From positions 25,955,684 to 26,019,683 of the forward strand of contig OZ035961.1 in the NCBI GenBank assembly GCA_964034945.1: a stretch of DNA of 64,000 nucleotides, in the 5' to 3' direction. The stretch's first letter is position 1. Each line of letters starts with the position of its first letter. The position numbers and the translations under genes are program-made. Below are positions 36,101-48,100 of this stretch, in pieces. The notes below the pieces were generated by a model. That model worked only from the letters and a program-made list of their open reading frames with translations. It was not told the DNA's origin and ran no database searches. This stretch comes from Chrysopilus asiliformis (taxonomy: Eukaryota > Arthropoda > Insecta > Diptera > Rhagionidae).

Positions 36101-39100
36101 CTGACAGACTGACAGACTGACAGACTGACAGACTGACAGACTGACAGACTGACAGACTGACAGACTGACAGACTGACAGACTGACAGACTGACAGACTGA
36201 CAGACTGACAGACTGACAGACTGACAGACTGACAGACTGACAGACTGACAGACTGACAGACTGACAGACTGACAGACTGACAGACTGACAGACTGACAGA
36301 CTGACAGACTGACAGACTGACAGACTGACAGACTGACAGACTGACAGACTGACAGACTGACAGACTGACAGACTGACAGACTGACAGACTGACAGACTGA
36401 CAGACTGACAGACAGACTGACAGACAGAAAGACATTTTTTAAATATGACTCCAATCGACTCAGGAGTGATCGGGAAATGTTTTTTAGGCAAAATTAAGAG
36501 GTCGAAATTTTTCATGAATACAATACTTTATTATACTCCGTAGAAAAAAGTAAAAATACAAAATGGGGAATCTATCCTCTATGGGCATCTATCCGTACCC
36601 AAAACTGGGCAGCTATCTTTATTGGCACGGATATATGTCTTTTCGATATCTTTTCGTCTCACTTCACAAATATTCAAACAAAGTATTAAAATAACATAAT
36701 CCCTATTTATTTAACGTAAATGAACCAAAAAAAATCTGGAATTACTCGTAAAATTAGTTGTCACATCAAAATTTTCTGGCAGCACAAAACATATTTAGCC
36801 ATTTGTTGCTACAATTTAATTTTTCAAAACGCTATCATAAAGTTCATGGGCATTGTTCTTGTTTGAAACATATTAGGGGTGGTATGAGTTTTATATTCAG
36901 TAATTTGTATCGCTCAAGATCGTTTAGTTTAGCAGATTCACGCTTCGGGGCGTCTATTCCACCGGGGCATCTATCCGTACCTTGCCCTACATTAGTCCTG
37001 GCAAAATTGTGTAACCAAAAATTAGATAACTGAAGCAAAGCAACAACAGAACTTGTCATAGAATTTTTGAAATCTATGAAAATACGGTAGAGTTATGAAC
37101 CTCAGTCAAGTAACGCATGCAATTTAATTATTTTTATTGATTTTTTGACAGTTAAATGTCAAAATATAAGAGAAAGTAATCGTTTTGTAAGACATACTAA
37201 ATATTCCATTTCCGCTGGGGGATTTTTGGGGGCTCCGAAATTTGTTCTAGGTTTTTTTATCTTTCTTTACCGAATATTTGCTATAATCACGAACTTTATT
37301 TGCATTAAAAATGTCAGAGAGCTCTTAGATTATTTAACTATTTTAGTCTGGGAAGAAAACATTTGCTCTCAAGACAATTTAGCAGGAAATTTGAAATATG
37401 ACTACTGGCATTTTTTCATTAAAGTCATAGGTTTTTGTTTTAAATATTTGTTATATATTTGGATTCTACATGTTGCGTGGAGTCACCGAGATTGTCTAAG
37501 GGCAGTCTAAAGGTTAAGAAATTTCGAACATATGCTAGTATTCGAAAAATCCATGAAAGGACATCAAGCTTTTGATGTTGAAGACTTTTTTTTCTTTCTT
37601 TAGTAAAATATCTTAAAGTGAAACTTTAATATAAAATATCGATCATATAAACACATATTATTTTTCTACTAACAATACATATAAGTTGTATGCACAAACA
37701 TTTTCATAACGTGTACGAAGAAAATCCAGATCTAGGGTATGCTTTTTTTATTGTACGGGTATTGAGAAATTTAGCTCATCATTCCACAACAACAGCAGCG
37801 TTTGAAGCAAATAGCAATTCGTTTGCAGTATGCTTCATGCCATGACTCGGTAATTTTGAATTCTACTCAAAAGGAACGATACTGTCTGCAGTCGGCGTGG
37901 TGTCTTCTTTGAAATTTTCTATAGTATTCGAAATAAACGAAAGGAAAATGATTCTGCAAGAAAACTCGCGAAAACTTAAGATTTTTTGTAAAAAATATAA
38001 AAAACAAAGAGTAACACATGGATCAATAAGTCCCGAGACTAACAATGAAAACAACATTTTTTTTGCAAAATTTTTTTTTATTCATCAATATAATCACCTT
38101 TTAGGGTGATACAATCGTCACGCCATGCGTATCCCAAAAAACTGACGCCATGACTTTGCCAGCTGACTGCTGCGTTTTCGGACGCTTCGGACGGCTTTCG
38201 CCAGCTGTGCGCCACTCAGATGACTGCCGCTTCGACTCTGGAGTGTAGTGATGTATCCATGTTTCGTCCATGGACACGTAACGACGCAAGAAATCTTTTT
38301 TATTGCGAGTAAATAGCGATAAACAGCTTTCTGAATCATCGACTCGTTGCTGTTTTTGTTCCATCGAAAGCAATCGCGGCACCCACTTGGAAAAAAACCT
38401 TTTTCATGCTCAATTTTTCATGAAGGATAGTAAATGCACTTCCATATGATATCTGTGTTATCTCAGCAATCTCACGGAGCTTCACTTTACGATCTTTCAT
38501 TATAATTTTTGTCACTTCACTCACATTTTCCGGTGTAACGGCTTCCACAGGTCTACCCGAGCGTTCCGCGTCATTTGTGTCGGTACGACCACGTTTAAAC
38601 TCGGCAAACCACCGACAAATCGTTGCTTTTGATGGACAAGAGTCCGGGTAACATTTTTCAATCCATTGTTTCGCTTGCACGGTGTTTTTACCCATTAAAA
38701 AACAATGTTTTATCAGAACACGAAACTCGGTTTTTTCCATTTTTTAAACAAACTACAAAACGACTTTACTCCAACCTCGATAACTCAGCTGTTTCTGGTC
38801 CGATCGACTTAAAATTTTGACACGTTTCAAGCAAAGGTTAGTACTCTAGAAAGACGTGGTTACTGGTTTACTACGAGCGTCATCTCTGGGTTAGTCTCGG
38901 GACTTATTGATCCATGTGTTAAGAGATTCAATAGGATTTTTTTCTGAATTTTTTTTATATCGTGTTAAAATCAAAATATTGTCTACAACGAAAATATAAA
39001 TTTTCATGGTGGAAAATTAAATGATACTTAAGCCTTGTTTTAAATATTTTGTTTATCTTTTTTTTGTGGTGTTTTAGCTTGCAGTAGGGTTGCCAGAAAA

Positions 39101-42100
39101 TCTACGAAAGATAACCTTATCTCTTTTTTAACCCCAATCTTTTTTTTACTCTTTCTTTTTTCCTGCTTGTTCTCTTTTTCAGAAAATTGTTGTTTCATAC
39201 TATGCGTAAAAAAACAGCCAGATTATGCCACGAAAATTCCATAATGTGTTAAAGTATATTCACATTATTTAGAGTTTAGTAGCATTCTACGCTATTAGTC
39301 GACCTGCTATTTTCCATGTTTTAAGGCCGGTATACAATTGGCCCAATTGTATTCCAGTTTTTATGCCTATTGGACTGTGTTTACATTAGGACTCACTTTG
39401 AGGCGGCACGTCATTCGCTCCGGCCAAGTGAGGGTGAGAGACGGAGTGGGGAGGGAAACCAAAAAGAGCGAACGAAATTTAGATTCACTTAAAATTATCG
39501 GTCGCAAATCGGTTTTTGAGTCTGGTCGTTGAAACCTGTGTCTTTAGTTTTGTTGATGAAACTGGTTTAGTGAATCCAGATGAAGCGAACCGTATGCACA
39601 CGGCAGAAAAATGACGAAAGATGTGCCGCCTCAAAGTGAATCCCAATGTAAACACAGTCTTGGGAAGTGTTTTTATTTATTTCGGAGATTTCAACAACCA
39701 AGCAAAAGTGTGCATTATATTTTCAACGTAAAGCCAATACAGGTCTTTTTTTCGATCCACCACCAAGAATAGTTTCCTTACCCAATCACAACAGACTCCC
39801 AGGAGCAGGTGCTTTCGAAATTGACACAAATTAAGGATGAGGAAAAAGACGAACCGGTTAAAAATTGAGGTTGAGGAAAAGCTGACCGGTTAGTTTGAAC
39901 CCAGGGATGGGAAACGTTATTGGAACGTAATGAAATGAAATAATTTTCCTGTTTTTCCCTCAAAATTGCGTTATAACGTTATAGAAATTTAATTCCGTTA
40001 CATTAACGAAAAACGTAACGAAAACCGAAAAAAAAGGATTTCGTTTTTGCTTTATTTTATTTTTTTTTTATTATTTTTTTGTGAAAGGTTCATCAATTAT
40101 AACCCCACAGACCTACCACCTGCATAAAATATATTCAATGAAAAATATTGGGGTGGTATTTTTAGTCATATTTTGATTCTAAATCGTACTTTGTTTTGGC
40201 CAGATTCACTCTATTTCTGGAGATATGAAAAAGAAAATCTTTTAAGCAACGTTTTTGGTAAATTTAAAATATTTTCTTGTTGGTATCTCCAGAAATAGAG
40301 TGAATCTGGCGAAATCAAAGTCTAACTCAGAATCAGCGACGTCAAAATAGCCTAAAATTTAACACAAATATGTCGTTTTTGTTGGGAAATTTTTTTTAAT
40401 GGACAAAACTTTTGTACGATTTTTTTTAAATTGATTTTTTTAACCTAAGAATCACCATTTTAGTTTTTTTTTGTTTTTATTTGTATTTTCTTTTTGTTAA
40501 GTTTTATGTGGCCCCTAGACGTACAATATTATTGTGCAATATTATTGTGCAATATTTCAATATTGTGCAATATATTGACGGTCTAGGGGTCATATTGAAC
40601 GGTTGAGCAATATATTGAAGGAATCAAAATCGGTTTGATTTTTATTGCACAATAAGGTTTTATTGTATAGTCTGAGGGCGATATTGTACAATATTGGCTC
40701 AGTATCGTATGAAATATCGCTGAGAGTACACCTAACCATGGCTTGTTTTTATGTGATTCAACAAATGTTCATGGCTGTATTGACTTCTTTTTTTAACCAC
40801 TCCTTCATCCATCTGCGCTCTTTTTAAAACCCTTTTTTTGAAGTCATTTAGGGTCATGTTGACTGCTCAAGAATCAAACGAAAAATGATTTATTGTACAA
40901 TAATATTGTACGTCTAGGGGCCCCTTAACTAATTTTTTGTTATAGAATTTATTTTTATGAAAATTGAACTGAATTACATAAACTATTGTTAAATTGCGAT
41001 TTTTCTTAATTTTCAGTTTCAATACAATGTGTAACGAATTAATAACGTAACGAAATGAATTTTTTTTATCGTTACAAAAGAAAATATCGTAACGAAATAA
41101 AATTTTAATTTCGTTATTTAATGAAATGTATAACGTTACGATTTTGGCTTTCGTTTGTCATCCCTGTTTGAACCGTTTTATATAACGATCTCTCTCTGTA
41201 TGTGTGTAACGAACATTTGTAAGATAAAATTCTACCAGAAAACTTCAACCGATTTTGATGCGGTTTTTTTTTGTTTTCGCTATCGGACCATAGAACGTGA
41301 TTTTAAAAAATATTTCAATTGGAGTGCACGACTTTAGTTGAATTTATAGGAATTGACTCCAATTGGATTTTTATGTGGGGGAAAGTTGTATAAATATGAC
41401 TCTAAACAATTTTTGTTTGAAATAATTGTTTTTTAGAGAATGAATCGTTTTTGAGAAAACTGCAAAAACTTGCTATTTGTGTGGACGTGAGATTTATTGG
41501 AAAATTTGGTGATTTGTCATTTGTTGCAGTCAAGTGGCAAAAGTAAAAATTTAAAAAAAAAACTTAGTAAAAGTTGTTTTGTGTTATTTTTCGTCCCTAT
41601 GCTTATATGACTTGCATTGTGGACATAAAAACATAAAATTGATTTGATAAAACTTTCGGTTGATTTAAAACCAGTGGAAAAAAACTTCATATGACAAGTG
41701 TTGAGCGGCTTCTTTACACTTGTGATCGATGAATGACCAATGCCGCTTTAATGAGAGGCATTTTGAAGCCATCAGAAGTTCGGTTGCAATTAGCTCCATT
41801 CAAGCGGCCGGCGGGTATTTTTTGGCCACAGTGTTCAGTTCAGATATACGCCTTATGTAATCCGTCAAGCGTGCATTTCATGTTATTTGCCGTATAGTCA
41901 GCCGCCTATTCACACTGAGCAACATAAAAATTTCTTGCAAGTCACTATTATTGATCTTTTCAGCCAGCAACCAAATCAACCAACACAAATGCAGATGAAT
42001 TGTAGGTTATTGGCTTATCGCCTATGGTTTCATTTTGGTTTTTCAGCCTGAAATAGTGTTCTAGCGGGCAAATAGAATAAATAAAATTCGTTATAATGCG

Positions 42101-45100
42101 CTACACGAACGAATTTTCTATGGAAGATGACGGCATTCTGTTGAATGTCTATTCGGTGGTCAATGGTGGAAACCGGAGGCCTTACCAAACGCGCAGCTTT
42201 CAACCTTCACATTCAGCCTTAGTTGGAAGAAATGTGTGACTTCTAGGGTTCGTTGAGTGAAGTTGGTTGTTTTCTGCCAATCTTGCAAGTCATCCCTCAG
42301 CCGGTCGATCGGTTTCCCAGTTCCACTTGCAGCCGTCTTCGTCCAATATTAACCCAGTGCCACCACTAGCCAAACAACACCCATTGATCCAGGCCTTGAA
42401 TTTGTTTGTTATTCGATACCTAGGCAAATCAAGGGATATTTTTTTTCAGACAACCGTAAATGTGCCAAGGTGATGCCCACAATCAGTGAATTTCTCCCAA
42501 GTTTGTTTTCCCGTTTGTGTGGTCTCAGTTTCGGCTGTTTTGGCTATGATGAATTCCTGCTTACAATATCATTGTTTCGTTGCTGATTGTAGAATGGTGT
42601 TCCATCTCAAGCAGCATTCTAGCCGCTATTTCTAGAAATGAAAGGTTGATGTTTCGATATTCATTTGGATATCTTGGAACTACTGTGAAGGGATCAAAGC
42701 TACCCGACGAGTTGTTGATGACGCGTCCACCATGACAACGTCCGTCCGTCCGTCTTGGATGGATGGATGGCGACTTTCAGTTGATGAAAGAAGAAAAGTT
42801 TCAATTGTTGTGAGACGGAAACCTTACAAAGATGTTAATGTTAATCCCGCAATCCTTCTGATGGCGCGGCCCAGGTTAGATTGGATGATTTATCGTGGAT
42901 TTGTGATTTTCGACTTTTGATTTGGAGACTCATTTGGTCCACCATTTGGTATCGCTTCTTGTTTGTCAGCTCCATCAATTTTCGAGTACTGTCCGCATTA
43001 TATAGGCATCCTGACTCTTTATGGCCTAATCAACTAACCGATTTATCGATTTAACTTCCGGGCTTTCTCGTGTTTTGATTAATTAGTTTGGTATCCTACT
43101 TAGTTGTTTACATTGCGCTGATCGATATATGTTGGATTTGTTGACGGTATCAGCTGGAGACTTCCTTTGGACATTTTGGGTTAATGTGATTGGGATTAAC
43201 ATTTCTGAAATTGTGATTTTTTGGGCAACTCACTGGGAATACCTAAACCATACCTGTTAGAAAAAAAAACTTCAATGACAAGTGCGGCTAATCCGCGAAT
43301 AACGTTTAAGAAAAATTTATAAAGAGATGACAGCTTTTGTTTGAATAAAAAATTAAATTTTGATCAATTCCAAAAGCAAAAATCCAATTTTTTTAGCACC
43401 TGTCTTTAGTGAATTAAAACAGGGGCGTGGCGTCATTGGATGCAAGGGATGCATTGCATCCCTTACAAATCTCATAAAAATATTGGTAACTGAGTTTTTA
43501 AGTTGAAACATTTTTTTTTTTCAAAATTCGATCATAATTAAGTTTGAGTTTATTGTTAGAGTTACTGTTTTGTGCCGTTTGTAGCTTCAGTACGGCACAA
43601 AATGCATTTTATCATACAGTCGTGATATATTCAACCGCGAATGCCTTTAAAAAAAGAGAGAATTTCTTAACTTGCCTTTGAAACTGTGTGGAAGCAGAAA
43701 TTATTGTTGCATGTTGCATCCAGGGATCCCGTTTACACTACTATCGTAGTTTTACACTACTATTTCGACATAATTTGACCTAACACTACTTACACTACTG
43801 AAAAACTCAAAACACTACCTTTTTCGCCCTATAAAAAACGTGCTACAAAGAAAGTTGATTTCTAGATTTGAAAAGTTCATTTATCTGGGGAAAATTAAAA
43901 AATATGTAATTTATAATCATTCAGACTCTTTATGTAAAATATTTAAGTACTTCAGGCATTCCCTATGAAAAAGTTACTGACTAAACGCACTCAATCCTTG
44001 AACAAAAGGGACATATAATACTTAATTCCTTCCTTTAATTTTAATTAAAAAAAATTGATTTTTGTACTAATATAAAAATATACTGATATGGTATGCAATA
44101 AAACATTAGACGGTAACATTCAAAATGTGTTGTCTCAATAAAACTCTAAATGACTGTTAAAAAAGTTGACACTACTGAAATCCCTCTGACACTACTATTT
44201 TTCGATCAGTAACACTCCGCTTTTCACTTTTGGGGTGGGAACCCTGGTTGCATCTATGAGTTTTGTACGAAGAGAGTTGAAACTAAATTTTAAGAGATGA
44301 AAACCTATGTTAACGACTGGAGAAAAGAGAAAATGTGGATGCAAAATAAAAATTGCTTCCACCTCAGCAGAAGTCAAATAATTTGCGCTTTTATTTAAAT
44401 AACTAAAAAACTAAGATCCGTATTTAAAAAGTTTTTTTTGGATGACATTTAGATGATTTTGTTTTGAGTAATTCTATATCTAATTTTCATACCTTTTTGA
44501 AGAAAAAATACGCGGTTTTCGCGTTTAAAAAAACCATTCCAAAAATAAAAATTTCTTTCGGGCGATCATTTCTCTTTTGCTTCGTAATGTCATATCATAG
44601 ATTAGAGAGTTACTCTAGATAAGAAACGAGGAAGAAATTTTTTCCTGAAGAAGAGTACTTTGCATCTGTTTCATTTGCTTCGTAAAGACATGAATTGCTT
44701 TTGTGTGAGAAATGGTGTAAAAAACTTTCTTTTGGGATTTTTTTTGCTGTCCGCCGAGCATTCCCTAACAATACATTGCACATAGTTTTTCGCGGACATT
44801 TTGCGTGCTATAAAAACATAAATAATAGTAAAATGGAAAACCTGTGCGCCTACGAATGATTCCCATCGACGAATGTAAACAAAGCGCTGGCCCCGGATAT
44901 GTTTGTATTTGTGTCGTATGAGTCAATTGTGCATTCCAATTGAACGTGAAGGAGTGAAAAGGAATTCCGATGCCATCAGAAAATATTCCACTAGCGCAGC
45001 TATTTACTCTACGTAAGTATATGGGAAAATGCGTTTTCTTCTCATCTATAGTAACTCTCTAATCTATGGTCATATGCAACAGGAATAGGTGAAATAAGCA

Positions 45101-48100
45101 ATTCGAACAGTGATGCGCATTTGATACATTTGTATCAATTTCGATACTTATTTTTCATAAATTTCACTTTTGATACAAAGATACATTTTTCCCTAAATAT
45201 CATGAAATTGATACTTTTTTAAAAAAATGACAGTAAAAGGTTTTTTTCAAATTAAAATTGTATCAGTCAACATTATGCGGAAGTTGGTAAACACTATACA
45301 AATTATCGCATTATCCTGAACTCAGCCTGCCTGTAATCTTAAGCAAGAAATAAGCCGTATTGTTATGTAAATACAATTCATTTTCCTAAATATGTGCAGA
45401 CGAATAAGACGGACAGTTTCAGAACTAAATGTGATAAAAACAAAAAAAAGTCCAACCGCTTTGACTTGAGCACGGTGGAATGTATTATGTTTTCAAAAGA
45501 ATTATATGAAAATATTATACTCCAGTAATTCTGTAGTTTTATTTTTTCTTTACGTAATTAACTGTGTTATTTAAACCAATGAAATGTTTTTTTTTTTGTT
45601 ATACGTTTGATTTTTTGTATGTGATTATATACACTAGAAAATTTTATTGTAATTTTACCCCTATAATAGTAGGAAACCATTTTCCTACTATAATAGGGGT
45701 AAAATTACACCGAGTCGTAATGGCTTAAAAGCTATGTGTTTTTACTCATTTTGTGGCGTACAAAAGCCACTTTTACGGGGGAACTTTAAAATAAATAAGA
45801 CGTAAGAGTACAATACTGGTGTAAACTTACGACATTTTTTGTTTAAAATTACACCGAAAATGGTATTAGAATTTCTCGGCTTATACGATCTGCAAAAACA
45901 AAAAATAATAATTATATTATTTTTGCGGATGTTTTCACATCCAAATTTCCCAACAACAGGTCGGGCATGTCTGCCCAGAAAACCTATCATGGGTCTGTTT
46001 CTGGTATGGAAGCTGGCTCACCGGCATGAGAGCCTGCTTTACCAGCTTCCACGCAGGCTTACAGGATTTTGGTGGAGTAAAACTCGATTCGAGTATTTAT
46101 ACTCCGATTCCACAAACCTTATGCGAATTATAAGGTTAAGGCAACATAGCTGCATCAAACCAGAGCGAATATCCGTCAACTGCATTGTGAAATAATGAAA
46201 TTGTCCGTTCAATAATGCAAAAATACCCTGTGAGCGTGTTTTTACACCAAAATGAGAGTAAAAATACGATTATTGGTCGAAATTTTACGCAAGGATTAAA
46301 ATTACCCTATTTCTAGTGTAAGATTAATGTTTTTTTGGGTGATTTTACAACTTAAATGGTGTGCGAGCTAAATTCTGATTTTTTTTCGAAATTTTACGAC
46401 GTTTTTGTAAATTTAGCCCGTTTTTACCCCATTTTTCGGTTTAAATTCAAATCCATTTTCTACAGTGTACACTGTAGAAAATGAATTTGAATTTAAACCG
46501 AAAAATGGGGTAAAAACGGAGTAAATTTGCAAAAACGTCGTAAAATTTCGAAAAAAATCAGAATTTGGCTCGCACACCATTTAAGTTGTAAACTCACCCA
46601 AAAAAACATTAATCTTACACTAGAAATAGGGTAATTTTAAACCTTGCGTAAAATTTCGACCAATATTCGTATTTTTACTCTCATTTTGGTGTAAAAACAC
46701 GCTCGCAGGGTATTTTTACATTATTGTACGGACAATTTAACCTTAACCTTATAATTCGCATAAGGTTTGTGGAATCGGAGTATAAATACTTGAATCGAGT
46801 TTTACTCTACCAAAATCCTGTGCGGCGCCTGCCACATGGCAGACATGCCCGGGAAATTTGGATGTGAAAACATCCGCAAAAATAATATAATATTTTTGTT
46901 TTTGCAGACCATATAAGCCGAGAAATTCTAATACCATTTTCGGTGTAATTTTAAACAAAAAATGTCGTAAAATTACACCTTTAAGACGCGGTTTTGCTAC
47001 CAAATAGAGGAAAATTACAACAAAAATGTGGTAATTTAAACATCCATGTCGTAAAATTACACCCAAATTGTACTTTTACTTCTTATTTAGCTTAAAGTTC
47101 CCCCGTAAAAGAGGCTTTTGTACGCCACAAAATGAGTAAAAATGCATAGCTTTTAAGCCATTACGACTCGGTGTAATTTTACCCCTATTATCGTAGGAAA
47201 ATGGTTTCCTACGATAATAGGGGTAAAATTACAATAAAATTTTCTAGAGTGTAGAAGAATCGACCTGCTAGTTTTGAAATTATAACAAATCTGAAAATTA
47301 TGATTTTTTTCCGAAAATAAAATTGTTGCTGCTTTTTTTACGTTTTTACGTCTTTTCCTTAGGTTGATACTTTTTGATACTTTTTTCTGAAAAATTTGAT
47401 ACAAAATTTTTTTTATCATGCGCATCACTGAATTCGAATCGTTGCTTCCGAGTGAAAATAAGTAAAAAAAAATGCATTAAGGCAAATTGGTAGTAGCGTT
47501 TCTGAATGCGTAGTTAGTAGTGTCTTAAATTGTTTATTTATAGCGTGTCTTTTTATTGTGTGATTTTTGTGATTTCAATAGTTTGGTAAAAATGGCAGAT
47601 TGTTGTGTAATCGAAAGCTTATTAAAACAATCATTTAGTTCGCGCTCTTTTTCTGAAAAACAAAATATTCTTGATCGCGGGAGACCAAAACCAAAGTTAA
47701 ATATAACAACAGTAAATAAAAGTTGTACGAGACGATTTTCGGTCAAACTTTACGACGATTTTAATTGGCTTTGCGGTTGTGCAAATAAGCAAAAGTTATT
47801 TTGTTGGCCTTGTTTACTTTTTTCCAAGGATAACAACGCTTGGAAATCTGTAAGTTACAGCGATTTAAATAATTTTCATAAAGCTGTTTAATCCTTTTCA
47901 GAATTAACAATTCTGAGTTAAGAACGATCTTGGTGTATCCGGGTTTATGCGGACAATCGTAAATATTTTATTTTAAAACAGTATTTTTTATACAAAAAGA
48001 TCATTAATTTACTTTTTTTCTCGATTCGGATATATAAGTGTCTCGAATTAAAAACAAACACATTATAATTTCGTAGTCTGGGGATCAAAGATTGGATGAA

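Larger units (their letters stand above)
39902..41166. mobile_element. hAT element, non-autonomous, with nested MITEs
   Basis: Ends CAGGGATGGGAAACG and, inverted, CAGGGATGACAAACG. The 8-bp TTTGAACC is repeated exactly on both sides (39894-39901 and 41167-41174). Subterminal regions are full of AACGTTAC/CGTAACG words. Two palindromic elements lie within it: 40201-40312 and 40510-40922. No transposase. Confidence 0.88.

Noticed and set aside
35702..36515. Three overlapping minus-strand open frames of 235-256 codons with LSVCQSVS repeats
   Set aside because: They are the translation of the CAGACTGA satellite in all three frames. An 8-bp unit free of stops gives such frames automatically.
37145..37510. 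121-codon hydrophobic frame in intron 3
   Set aside because: AT-rich codons give Phe/Ile/Leu-rich products by chance; no start context, no domain, no neighbouring exon.
45742..47066. Open frames of 82-118 codons in the large palindrome
   Set aside because: They are mirror images of one another in the two arms, differ by indels and have no recognisable domain.
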